Assembly: GCA_033980235.1 (NCBI GenBank)
Contig: CM067072.1
Span: 29,548,059-29,612,058 of the forward strand
Origin: Diadema setosum
Taxonomy: Eukaryota; Echinodermata; Echinoidea; Diadematoida; Diadematidae
DNA length: 64,000 bases
Direction: 5' to 3'
In this document: positions 12,530 to 22,189 of the stretch, piece after piece
How the letters are laid out: each line of letters opens with the position of its first letter
How positions within the stretch are numbered: the stretch's first letter is position 1
Translations under genes and position numbers: made by a program
Notes under the pieces: model-generated
What the model was told of the DNA's origin: nothing
The model's database searches: none
What the model saw: only the letters and a program-made list of their open reading frames with translations

Positions 12530-15500
12530 ATGCGTCAGTTTGACTTGGAGTCTGTAATGGAATCTCGCCCGGCCTCGCCGAAAGGACACCGATCAGCCGT
12601 CTATCTTGCAGGAGAACTGCTTCTCAAGAGTCTGCGAGATTCCTTGGAGATCGAGGAGCACAAGGAACGGCTTAGTGTAAGTTCTTTGCTGGCTACATAG
12701 GCTTACATGTTTCCACAACAAATTAGTAGTAGAAATGAGCTCAGGGAACACAGTTTCTCCGTGAAAAAAAAAAATAGTCATCTATGATTACAAGTGAAAA
12801 AAAAAACAATTGAAATTTTCTTCTCAGATAGACGTTAAGCATATTTTTGTTGTTTGCGTGATTAAGGACATCAGGGTGGGTAATCGAAGAAGTATATACT
12901 TATAATTATAAACCTTTCCGCTTTACAACGAATCTATTCAGTTTTTCATTGCCTTTCATTTTATATTAGGACCTGAACGGCAAACTCCATCTGGCCGAGA
13001 GGCGGGTTTTCATGGCAGAGCGCAAGGCAGGCGCTTTGATGGCTCTTGCCAAAATGGCTCGTCGCTCTTCGGATCGAGCTGAACGAGCCGAGGAGAGGGC
13101 GAGACTTGCCGAGGCCAAGGCTAGTCGGGAGGAGGAGCGAGCCAGACTTGCCGAGGACAAGGCGAGTCAGGAGTTGGAGCGAGCCAGACTTGCCGAGGCC
13201 AAGGCGAGTCAGGAGGTGGAGCGAGCCAGCCTTGCCGATGCTAAGGCGAGTCGAGGGGAGGAGCGAGCCAGACTTGCCGAGGCTAAGGTGAGTCGAGGGG
13301 AGGAGCGAGCCACATTTGCCGAGGCCAAGGCGAGTCGGTGGGAGGAGCGAGCCACACTTGCCGAGGCCAAGGCGAGTCGAGGGGAGGAGCGAGCCAGACT
13401 TGCCGAGGCTAAGGCGAGTCAGGAGGAGGAGCGAGCCAGACTTGTCGTGGCCAAGGCGAGTCGGTGGGAGGAGCGAGCCAGACTTGCCGAGGCCAAGGCG
13501 AGTCGAGGGGAGGAGCGAGCCAGACTTGCCGAGGCTAAGGCGAGTCAGGAGGAGGAGCGAGCCACACTTGTCGTGGCCAAGGCGAGTCGGTGGGAGGAGC
13601 GAGCCAGACTTGCCGAGGCTAAGGCGAGTCAGCAGACTTGCCGAGCCAGACTTGCCGAGGCCAGGGCGAGTCGGGAGGAGGAGAGAGCCAGATTTGCCGA
13701 GGCACGGGTAAGTCGAGCCGAAGAGGGAACGAAGGTCGCCGAAGAATTCCTGAGCCTTGCTCGGGAGGATGTGCGATCTGCAGAGGAGAGAGCTCGGCAG
13801 GAGGGAGAGAGAGTTCGTGAACTGGAGGACAAGCTACAGGCCCTAGAGAAGGAACTGGCTGAGGCCAGGAGGCAGAACCATCTTGCCTCAGTCCGTCCAC
13901 TGGTAAGCCTTTTCTACAAAGATTTAGATTAATCTTTCTTCTTGATTCTGAGGTATTCTGTCATTAGTAATCTCTGAACTTAAGTTGTTTACACTAGCAA
14001 GTTGGGTGTACATTCCTTTAATCAATACCAAAAATGTGCAAACAATCGTATTTTCTTTCTTTCTTTTTCCCCCCATTCACTTAGGGTCTGGAATCTTGTC
14101 GTTTCCAAAGTTCTCGTGCTTCGCAGAAATGGTGAGTTTTACCCCCCCCCCCCCCCCAAAAAAAAAAAAAAAAATGTTATCCTGTTCTCCTACATGAAAC
14201 ATTGTTTTGTTTGTATAATTATCTTTTATGTGTGTGTGTGTGTGTGTGTGTGTGTGATTGTGTTTGTAAGTGTGTAGATATTGCCTCCTTAATAAAGATT
14301 TTCAAGCAAGACAGATGGGTCTACGTGGACATTATAAAGAGAAAACATACTACACACACACAAACACAAATGCAATTTTGTCATGTATTTTCTCTTTCAA
14401 ACTAATCTGTATACAAGGCAATGAAAAATGTTACCATCACAAGTGGATACTCACATTTTCATTAATATTTCTTGAAACAAATTTAATAGGTCTGCTACAA
14501 ACCCAGCCACAGGACAATCCAGCACCCTCTTTCACTCCTTCACGTCCAACACCGCTGGTTATCCACCATCTAGCGGTTCCTCCGAAAGAGACACCGTTTC
14601 CATTGTGTAAGGAAATAAGACCAAGAAATGTTGTTCTACAGAAAATCACTACCATTTCAATCAGAAACATAAAATGAAATGTCTGAGCACACTGAAATCC
14701 GTTTCCAGTCGACACAGTGAACATTTAGCAAAACATTGATCTATGATATTACATGCACACATGTATTTTAGTAGAAAAATATTTTCATCCTTTGTACATC
14801 ATCGTGGAAAAGAGACAAACATTGTATCTATAGCTTGCATGTTGATTTAATTGCATGCATGCAAATGATACATTAAGGTCCAAACTATATATTCAAATCA
14901 AAGGAGCAAATAATCAAGATGATGAAACAGTGTACTATGATACTCTGAGGAAATGGTATCTTACACATGAAAGTCTGGAGAAAACAAACATTAGGGAGCT
15001 TTAGATTTTAGACGCGCGGACTTTCAAAAAGGAAAAAAAAAAACATGATCTGAGCGTGCGCAGTAACTTGATCCGCGCTACTGCGCACGCTCTCTTTGAA
15101 CGTCCGCGCGTCTAAAATCTAAAGCTCCCTATTAACGATTTCAAAACAAACGTACCATTTTTTTTCCATTTTCACCAGATCCCCTACCGTTCCATCTCCC
15201 CAAAGAGCGGCGCGCGGAGGGGTTGCCAGGGGTAACGGGTTTCCATCACCACCACCACCATCCTTTCCTTCGACGTACGTGTGGGACCGGGCCGATCTAA
15301 AGCCTTTCACAGTCTCGGGTGGTCCGATGATCTTGGGGAGTGGGTGTTACGGCACCGTGTATCTTCATCGGCACCGCTCCTCCAACGAACCCATCGCCGT
15401 CAAGACAATGACGCTGCCGGACTGTCCCCGAGCGATGAAAGCCAAGGTAATCATCCCTGCCAACAGTTTCTGTCTGCTGCATATAGTTTGATAATGAAGA

Positions 15501-16841
15501 CAAACTTTCTTTAATTATGATATTGTTTACTGAATATCAACCAAGCTGTTGTAGATAATGAAACTGCTCGAATTGCATTCTTGAGCCAAACTTCCAGATG
15601 CTAAAGTTTAAAAGTAAGCATTATGATCCTTGATATGTCAGGTCGAGAAGATCGAGAGGGAAGCTGCCCTGCTGGACTTATTCGGCAGAGAAGAGTTCTT
15701 CCCCCGCTACCTTGGCTGTCTCGAGGTCAGAGTCGGCTGCGTTGGTCTGGCGATGGAGTTTGTTGGTGAGAAACTCTTCTTATCATTCATCCTTTCATTC
15801 CTGAATTCCTGCATACGCATTTTTGTTTAGTTACTCTCTAATTACTTGCAGTCAGTCATTTTTTTTTTGTTACTGAAACATAACGGAAACATTGCTCCAA
15901 AGAAACAGTCAATAATTGATTTATTTTCACTGACCTCGTTCAGGAGATCCCAAGACGGGAAAAACCTCTACTGTCGGAAAGGCCATCGCGGGACACGTGC
16001 CCTCAGTGAGGCACGCTGATTGGCTGCAGATTGCCCTGGATCTGGCGTGTGGACTCCAGGTCATTCACAAGCATGGGTACTTGATGAATGACCTGAAGGG
16101 AGACAACGCCCTTATCTACATGCCACCCACTGGTTAGTGATGAATTTAGTCCCAAACCAATTTTCATGAAATGTGCTTGAAAACCAAAGTTAGATGTAAA
16201 CACATTGATATTTTCCATTCATCGATTTCAATATTACTTTCATCATAATTCTCTACAGCAAGAAAAGAAATGATGTGAAAACAGGGGGCATCCTTTGTGC
16301 GTAAAAAAGGCAGAACATGACAATCGCATGTTACGGGTCTTTTGACGTGTCTTTTGAAATGACATGATCATTATATTTAGAATTTGAAGTATATTCTGTT
16401 GTAGCGAGAAATATTGATTGACTGTACAACTTTAACGGCAGTCATCACATTCTTAGGGCCCTACTGTCTTATACTGTTAAGGCAACTTCCTTAAAGTATT
16501 TCTGACTCTCCTCAGGTCATCGATGGCGGGCGAAGATCATCGATTTCGGCTTGGTGACTTCCCAAAGCAACCAGGTCTTCACCCGGTTCTGCGGCCACGT
16601 CAAGGCGAAGTACCGACGTGGAGAGATCTACCGCCACATCGCCCCCGAGGTCGCCCTCCAAGATCGGCCCAAAAGCGTCCGGAGCGACGTCTTCCAGCTC
16701 GGACGCCTCCTGTGGGCCATGGGGATGACGAGCGGAGACAGAGATCTCACCGACATCGGCGAGGACTGTCGCAGTCCAGTCCCCATCTACAGACCCGCCG
16801 TCGATGCCGTCGTCGAAGAGCTGAGGAGGTTGGTGAAGTAA
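12530..16841 (+). CDS. Eight-exon coiled-coil/protein kinase fusion protein (716 aa)
   Basis: Coding exons are 12530-12676, 12970-13902, 14085-14131, 14490-14606, 15179-15446, 15642-15765, 15944-16132 and 16516-16841. Every junction is GT-AG and the frame stays open (2151 nt with stop). The ATG has A at -3 and follows an in-frame TAG at 12515. Residues 50-355 are charged helix with 14-residue repeats at 91-300; 417-447 is a Pro/Ser linker; about 458-712 is a protein kinase fold. Visible kinase residues are the glycine loop GSGCYG (468-473), AVK lysine 490, probable helix-C Glu 511, catalytic Asp 595 in YLMNDLKGDN, DFG 618-620, APE 651-653 and the helix-F Asp 666. HRD is replaced by MND, but Asp, Lys 597 and Asn 600 remain, so phosphotransfer activity is plausible. 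Families with HND-type loops occur in invertebrate kinomes (recollection). Substrate and pathway are unknown. A MITE lies in intron 4. Confidence 0.85.
13093..13722 (+). repeat. Coding minisatellite: fifteen 42-bp units in kinase exon 2
   Basis: Fifteen uninterrupted 42-bp units encode 14-residue repeats (protein residues 91-300) with consensus ERARLAEAKASRGE. Length is always a multiple of three, so the frame is kept. Units 7-9 (13345-13470) and 10-12 (13471-13596) have the same order of variant endings (RGE, QEE, VVAKASRWE), showing a secondary 126-bp duplication. Two heptads per unit and the Glu/Arg/Lys/Ala composition suggest an alanine-rich coiled coil or a single stable alpha helix. Copy number could vary between individuals. 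Flanking exon sequence (12970-13092 and 13723-13902) is also helical and charged but not repetitive. Confidence 0.9.
14229..14258 (+). repeat. (TG)n microsatellite in kinase intron 3
   Basis: A short TG run in the intron between coding exons 3 and 4. A C15/A17 homopolymer pair lies just upstream (about 14143-14174). Confidence 0.9.
14992..15131. mobile_element. 140-bp MITE in kinase intron 4
   Basis: The element is bounded by perfect 30-bp inverted repeats (14992-15021 and 15102-15131) beginning TAGGGAGCTTTAGATTTT. Inside is a second perfect 14-bp inverted repeat, GAGCGTGCGCAGTA (15052-15065 against 15079-15092), so nearly the whole element folds back. If the ends are AGGGAGC, flanking ATT could be a 3-bp target duplication. 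Its right end is 48 bp upstream of exon 5, next to a branch-point-like TTAAC. It has no coding capacity. The superfamily is uncertain. Confidence 0.8.
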
Positions 16842-16910
16842 GATACACTGCTGTCCACAAAATGATTTTCAAACTTTGCTGCTAACCTCATTCATCTAAA
16901 CAACAATTCC

Positions 16911-17500
16911 CATATCGAAATTTAAGAAAAAAGACCAGCGATTTGTTCTCAATTTTCAGTAGCATGTATTGAGGTTTCTGAATTGATCTCTAGCAGTGAA
17001 ATTCGGGATCACTTAAACTTTACTCAGAACCGAGGAAGTATTCTGAAAGTTTTCAACAAAAAACAAAAAACAAAACCAACAATTAAAAGAAGAGCCAAAC
17101 TGCTGCAAACAAAGCTACATTTTTTTTTTTTTTTTGGCCAAATGATGATATCATCACTTCTACGAATGGAATCACTAATTGGAATCTAAGAAATTCTGTT
17201 TCTTATAATTCATATCGAAATTTAAGAAAAAAGACCAGCGATTTGTTCTCAATTTTCAGTAGCATGTATTGAGGTTTCTGAATTGATCTCTAGCAGTGAA
17301 ATTCGGGATCACTTAAACTTTACTCAGAACCGAGGAAGTATTCTGAAAGTTTTCAACAAAAAACAAAAAACAAAACCAATAATTAAAAGAAGAGCCAAAC
17401 TGCTGCAAACAAAGCTACATTTTTTTTTTTTTTTTTTGGCCAAATGATGATATCATCAGTTCTACGAATGGAATCACTAATTGGAATCTAAGAAGTTCTG
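16911..17500 (+). repeat. Near-identical 300-bp tandem duplication behind the kinase gene
   Basis: Copy 1 (16911-17198) and copy 2 (17211-17500) have a period of 300 bp. They differ at only a handful of positions, including one base in the poly-T run and single substitutions. The duplication starts about 70 bp after the kinase stop codon, so it may lie in the 3' UTR; an ATTAAA near 17081 and its copy 300 bp later could be poly(A) signals. Near identity suggests a recent event or an assembly artefact. Confidence 0.9.
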
Positions 17501-18131
17501 GATGATACTAGTAACACAATAATGCTTTTTAAAGTGTGCATTTGTACCGGCTAGTGCTCCAAACTGAACTAGACCCAACAGCAAGAAAGCAGAAGAATTC
17601 AGCAAAATCTCTTCACATTCAATTCACTCTTTGAGTAAAGTTGGATGATCATTATTTGTGGAAGCAGTTTGGAGGTAAGTATTTTGTATATATTTCTTCT
17701 TTTTCTATTTATCTACTAACATTTTCTTTCAGAAAAAAAAAGGTATCGCTTCAAAAACAAGTTATTTCCCTCATAAACTATATGTCTACGGAAAGCAGAC
17801 AACCACCTAGGGATATAGGGAAATTGCATCTCAAGATTCGCTTAACACAAAAATGATTGATCTCAAAGAATATTGATGTACGTCTGGTCGGAATCACGGT
17901 TTCCAAAGTCCTGAACTTGCAAGAGTTTATCTCATACTCAAATGGAGATGGAAACTAAAAAGGCAAACAAACAAACAAACAAACAAACAAACCACTCGGA
18001 ATTAGGGGAATTTGTATCGTAGATAAGATCCATGTGACACAAAAATGATTGATCTCTAAGAGTATTGATAAGTTTGGTCGGGCACAAAATTTCCGAAGAC
18101 CTATACTTGAAAAAGTTTATCTTATCCTCAC

Positions 18132-18236
18132 CTGGAGATGGAACGATACGAGGTTGTCCATCACAGTGATGAGCGGGACGGGGCTTGTCACAAATCAATT
18201 CCCATAGCACAGACCATTCACAAACAGCCTGTTTTA
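18132..18236 (+). repeat. GC-box/CCAAT-like module 1
   Basis: First of five copies of a ~100-bp module: GGTTGTCCATCACAGTGATG, then a GC-rich GAGCGGG-GGGGCTTGTC stretch, then ACCATTCACAAAC. CATCACAGTGATG is an odd palindrome. The others are at 18466-18572, 18805-18900, 19808-19912 and 20148-20250. Confidence 0.7.
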
Positions 18237-18465
18237 TTTCCTTGTATCAGAAATTTTCCATTGGTTAATATGCACAGGCTTTGAAGATACATTTTAATTC
18301 CAGGCAAAAATAAAGGGAGAACAGCGAACAAAACCAATCAAAGGACTGGTTTAAAAACAAAGCCAATGTTTCAAGAGGCATTAGCTATACTTCCGGAATA
18401 GTCCAAATTCAAAAGCACCTTCACTTGTGAGCGATAAGCTTACGTGATAGTGTCATATTGAAATG

Positions 18466-18572
18466 AAGACGGAAGGATGCAAACTTGTCTATCGCAGTGA
18501 TGACAGGGGCGGGGCTTGTCAAAAATCAGTTTCCGTCGCACCAGTCGCAAAAACCAATCACAAACAGTCTCT
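18466..18572 (+). repeat. GC-box/CCAAT-like module 2
   Basis: Second module copy, with GGGGCGGGGCTTGTC (a consensus GC box) followed by CCAATCACAAAC (a CCAAT box) about 50 bp downstream. The first half is more diverged than in the other copies. Confidence 0.7.
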
Positions 18573-18804
18573 TGTCCATTGATTCATTCGAGAGATTCAA
18601 CTGGTTGATGATTTGATTCTGAAGAAATATTTTGAACCAAAGCAAAAATAAAGCAAGAACAGCAAATCAAGCAATAGAGCTCATTTTGAAACAAGAGTTG
18701 ATACGTCAAGTGGGATTAACTGCACTTCAGTATAGTTCAAATTCAAGACCACCTCGCAACATCAACTTGCAAGCCAATAGTCTCGGTTATTTTCTCATGC
18801 TAAA

Positions 18805-18900
18805 ATGGAGATAGAAAGATGCAAGGTTGTCCATCACAGTGACGAGCGGGGTGGGGCTTGTCACAAATCAGTTTACTATAACACATACCAATCACAAACT
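18805..18900 (+). repeat. GC-box/CCAAT-like module 3
   Basis: Third module copy, with GGTTGTCCATCACAGTGACG, GGGGTGGGGCTTGTC and CCAATCACAAAC. The GC box carries a C-to-T change, consistent with CpG decay. Confidence 0.7.
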
Positions 18901-19807
18901 ACTATTCAAAAAGAAATCGCATTTTTACCCACGTTTGTGGATTATTCGACCTTTGACCATGGCTTTAAAAGCTACATGCGGATACATTTTATGTAGCGGT
19001 CAGTGAGCAGATATCTATCCGAATTATTACCTTCGTTCAGTCTGAACTGAAACTCTTGAAAACAAACAAAACAAAGCCATGCACAGCTATACTGGAATCA
19101 CTGCTTGCAATCTACGTAATCATAGGTCATGGTAACTCAACAATACTTTTGAAAAGGGTGCATTTGTACTGGTTAATGCAACGAACTGAGCAAGACTCGA
19201 CACAGAAGTAAGAAAGCAGAAGAATTAAGCAGACTCTCTTGATATCTTATTCACTCTCTTCGAGCAAAGTTGGAAGATCATTCGTGGATGCAGTGTAGAG
19301 GTAGGTACATATTTTGTATATAATTGTTCCGTTTCTACTCATTTACCTGCATTTTCTATCCGGAAAGAAAAAATATTGCCGTTGCTTCAGAAATGAATTA
19401 TTTCCCCCATTATGCTTTCAGAAAATTCGAAGAAAACTAAAACAAACAAATATGTTATGTTTATGTCATAAGGTTGCGCTCTCCATACGTTGATTTGCAC
19501 TGTCTAATTTGGTCGCTTCCGACATATCAAGAAAAATATTGCCGTTGCTTCAGAAATGAATGATTTCCCCCATTATGCTTTAAGAAAATTCGGAAAAAAA
19601 CTAAAACAAACAAATCAACAAACGGCAAAAACTAAAACAAACAAATAAACCAACAAACAAAGCAAGAACCATTCTGAATTCGTGGAAATTGCATCGTATA
19701 ATCCATGTGACACAAAAATGGTTGATCTCAAAACCTATTAATCTTAATATTTCTGATCGAAATCAAAGTTTCCGAAGACCTCTACTAGGAAAAATTTACC
19801 TCGTACA

Positions 19808-19912
19808 CAACTGGAGATAGACAGACACCCGGTGTCATCACAGTGATGAGCGGGGCGGGGCTTGTCGCAAATAAGTTTCCATACCACATGCCAATCACAA
19901 ACAGTCGGTGTT
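19808..19912 (+). repeat. GC-box/CCAAT-like module 4
   Basis: Fourth module copy, in unit B, with TCATCACAGTGATGAGC, an intact GGGGCGGGGCTTGTC GC box and GCCAATCACAAACAG. It is the best preserved at the two motif cores. Confidence 0.7.
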
Positions 19913-20147
19913 AGATGATTTCACTCGAAAGATTCCACTGGTTGTGATGATGAAGATATATTTTGATCCCAGGCAAAAATAAAGCAAGAACAGCAAATAT
20001 AACCAATAGAAGGACCATATCTTGAAAACAACAACAACGACAACTAATACGTTAAGCGGCGTTAGCTTACGCTTCCAGTATAATCAAAATTCAAAAACAC
20101 CTTGACTTGTGAGCCAATAAACTTTAAGCAGTTTTTTCATACTTATA

Positions 20148-20250
20148 AGGAGATGGAAAGATTCAAGGTTGTCCATCACAGTGACGAGCGAGGTGGGGCT
20201 CGTCACATATCGGTTTGCACAGCACATACAAACTAGTATTCACAAATGGG
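20148..20250 (+). repeat. GC-box/CCAAT-like module 5
   Basis: Fifth module copy, with GGTTGTCCATCACAGTGACG and a decayed GC box (GAGGTGGGGCTCGTC). The CCAAT core is lost (ATACAAACTAG). Confidence 0.65.
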
Positions 20251-20452
20251 GGGGGGGGTTAATCGCGTCTTTAAAGAATTTTAGGGATAATTCGACTTTG
20301 AACTTGATTTTGAAAGCTACATGCGGATACATTTCATGTAGCAGTCGGTGAGCAGATATTTCAAAATGATTTCCTTATTTCATGTAAAATCTTCCGATAG
20401 GGAATTAAAGCCGTCGACATAAGAAAAGGAAAATTGGGTAGGCCTTATTATC

Positions 20453-20820
20453 GGCGGTGAGTTGGCTCAGTCGGTAGCGCGTCTGCCTCACGATCACGCG
20501 GCCCGGGTTCGAACCCGAGTCTGGACTTAGCAATGTTGTGTGTAAACATACCGTCCCCTCTAGCAAGAGGCATAACACTCTGTCCCTCGGATAGGACATA
20601 AAATGGAGGTCCCGTGTATGAGAGAGCAACAACTCATGCACGTAAAAGATCCCGCTTCATTCATTCATCGCAAAGAGCAGGGTGTTTAACCCGGTGAAGT
20701 GGTCCCACCTCACATCCAACTGGACCCCATGGAAGACCAGCTTAACGTAGCTGAATATGGGCTATCCAGCCATCTTGTCAGATGGAAAATGAATAAACAA
20801 ATAAATAAACAAACAAAATA
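20453..20820 (+). mobile_element. tRNA-derived SINE
   Basis: The head resembles a tRNA, with an A box TGGCTCAGTCGG (20463-20474) and a perfect B box GGGTTCGAACCCG (20505-20517), the internal RNA polymerase III promoter. The body (about 20530-20790) has GGACATAAAATGGAGGTCCC and ACGTAAAAGATCCC, words typical of central regions of invertebrate SINEs as I recall them. It ends in an A-rich tail of AATAAACAAA-type repeats (about 20790-20820). It is inserted between units B and C. It would rely on a LINE reverse transcriptase for movement. Confidence 0.75.
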
Positions 20821-20839
20821 ACTCAGGTACAAAACATTA

Positions 20840-22075
20840 CTTAATTGATTAACAAACATTAAGTTACTTCAAAGGTAGTTTGGAAGACCTTTGTGGATAC
20901 AGTAAAAAGGTGAGAAATTTGTGATTAATTTCGCACTTAGCACCAGTTTATCGATCATTCGCACTGAAAGGCAACACACCACGAAGAGCAGAGAGTGAGA
21001 AAGAAGAAAACTGGGATGAGCTTTTGAAATGAATCGAAATCGATGGTGAAAAGTCTCAAGGTATGTTCATCCATCACCAAAGCAGGAGGGAAGGGGCTTC
21101 TTACTTCATTATCGTCACAGAATTTTCCTCTCTCCTGGAACTTCAAGGGGGTCGTGTTTCATTTCATTTATTTCCAAATTCTCATTAAAATTCATGTGAA
21201 AAAGAACAATGTGAAGATAATAACATTACATTCGGTAATAGTATACATGTACGAGAAAAACAAGCACAATGAAGAGAGAAAAAAGATTTAGAAAAACAAA
21301 GAGGAAATTCTAAGAGAGAAAATGGAGGAGCCAGCAGAGGCCATTGGCCTTTCTACGGCTGGACTTATGATTCTTCCGGTCATTCTTTCATCTTCCAGTG
21401 GCCTGTTGCATAAAAGTTACTATTGTGGTAACTTTGCCATCCAATGGTAACTACCATGGTAACAATACTCAACAGCCAATCAAAATCAAGAATGCCTTGG
21501 AAGTTACCATTGGATGGCAAAGCTAGCATAATAGTTACTTTTCTGCAATAGGCCCCAGATAGATGTGTGGCATACAATATCCCAGTACTGAGCAAGATCA
21601 TTGGCGCGACTTAAGGAATAAAAGTATATTTTTCAACATTTTGATTACCTTGCTGCACAACCATTAATTTAGGCGGGGCCAAATATAGACAGATAGAAAC
21701 TATACAAGATGCAAAGTTGTCTGGCCTTTGTTTTTGTTTTGTTTTTGTCTTTTTGTGACTGTTTAGAGAAAGTACTGCTGTCCTTGTCTTTCCTCCTCAT
21801 CTAGAATTTGCCGTGGATGCAGGAAGTATTTCGTATGATGACGTACCCTTACAGATATCGATGTGGCAGCGGAAAGAATAAAATTGGACATCAGAACGAT
21901 GAACTATCATTCATGGTCCTGAGTAACAATAACAGCAAACGTGTAAAGAGATCATTTCAACTTACAATGGACTTGACAACTGTGCTTATGATAATAAACC
22001 AGTTTATGTTATGAGGTTGGGCTTTCCATTCGTTGATTTGCACTGTCTAATTGGTCGCTTCCGAAATATCAAGAT
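20840..22075 (+). repeat. Partial third unit C of the tandem cluster
   Basis: Fragments related to units A and B continue here: a TGTGGATACAG stretch near 20893 and GTTGATTTGCACTGTCTAAT near 22033, which also occurs in unit B near 19490. Intervening sequence is much more diverged and includes a MITE at 21399-21556. This is the decayed edge of the cluster. Confidence 0.5.
21399..21556. mobile_element. MITE of the CCGTTKCATAAA-end group, copy 1
   Basis: The ends are TGGCCTGTTGCATAAAAGTTAC and, inverted, GGGGCCTATTGCAGAAAAGTAAC. The interior is a palindrome around TTACCATTGGATGGCAAAG words. It contains the core CAGCCAATCAAAATCAAG (about 21473-21490), also present in copy 2. There is no coding capacity. 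Confidence 0.75.
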
Positions 22076-22160
22076 GAATCGAAAACAATCATCGATAGTG
22101 ATCGCCCCAAGGGATAAGTGAACTGACGTGGCTTCATTTTTTTCCCCTCCCCTTTGAGGC

Positions 22161-22185
22161 GCGACCGATCGGTGTGATCGGTCGC
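22161..22185. repeat. Perfect 10-bp GC-rich hairpin
   Basis: GCGACCGATC, a 5-base loop GGTGT, then GATCGGTCGC. The stem is perfect. It sits just outside the tandem-unit cluster, with no T-run after it to suggest a terminator. Confidence 0.8.
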
Positions 22186-22189
22186 TCCG

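Larger units (their letters stand above)
17518..19010 (+). repeat. Degenerate ~1.6-kb tandem unit A
   Basis: Unit A starts with a stretch reading GTGCATTTGTAC and a conserved AGAAAGCAGAAGAATT word. It includes an intron-like segment (GAGGTAAGT near 17672 to TTTCTTTCAG near 17732) and three copies of the GC-box/CCAAT-like module. It ends with ATGCGGATACATTT and GTGAGCAGATAT near 18974-19010. The same landmarks recur in order in unit B about 1.3-1.7 kb later. The original identity is unknown; no long frame is open. A (CAAA)n tract at about 17960-17992 lies inside. Confidence 0.7.
19140..20360 (+). repeat. Degenerate ~1.6-kb tandem unit B
   Basis: This unit repeats the landmarks of unit A in the same order but with only two GC-box modules. 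It also contains an internal duplication of about 163 bp (about 19369-19450 against 19532-19612, both with ATTGCCGTTGCTTCAGAAAT). The end sequence GTGAGCAGATAT near 20348 matches the end of unit A. No coding frame is conserved between the units. Confidence 0.7.

Noticed and set aside
13046..13711. Pro/Arg-rich and Ser/Ala-rich frames across exon 2
   Set aside because: They are shadows of the 42-bp coding repeat; only the Ala/Glu/Arg frame joins the upstream and downstream exons.
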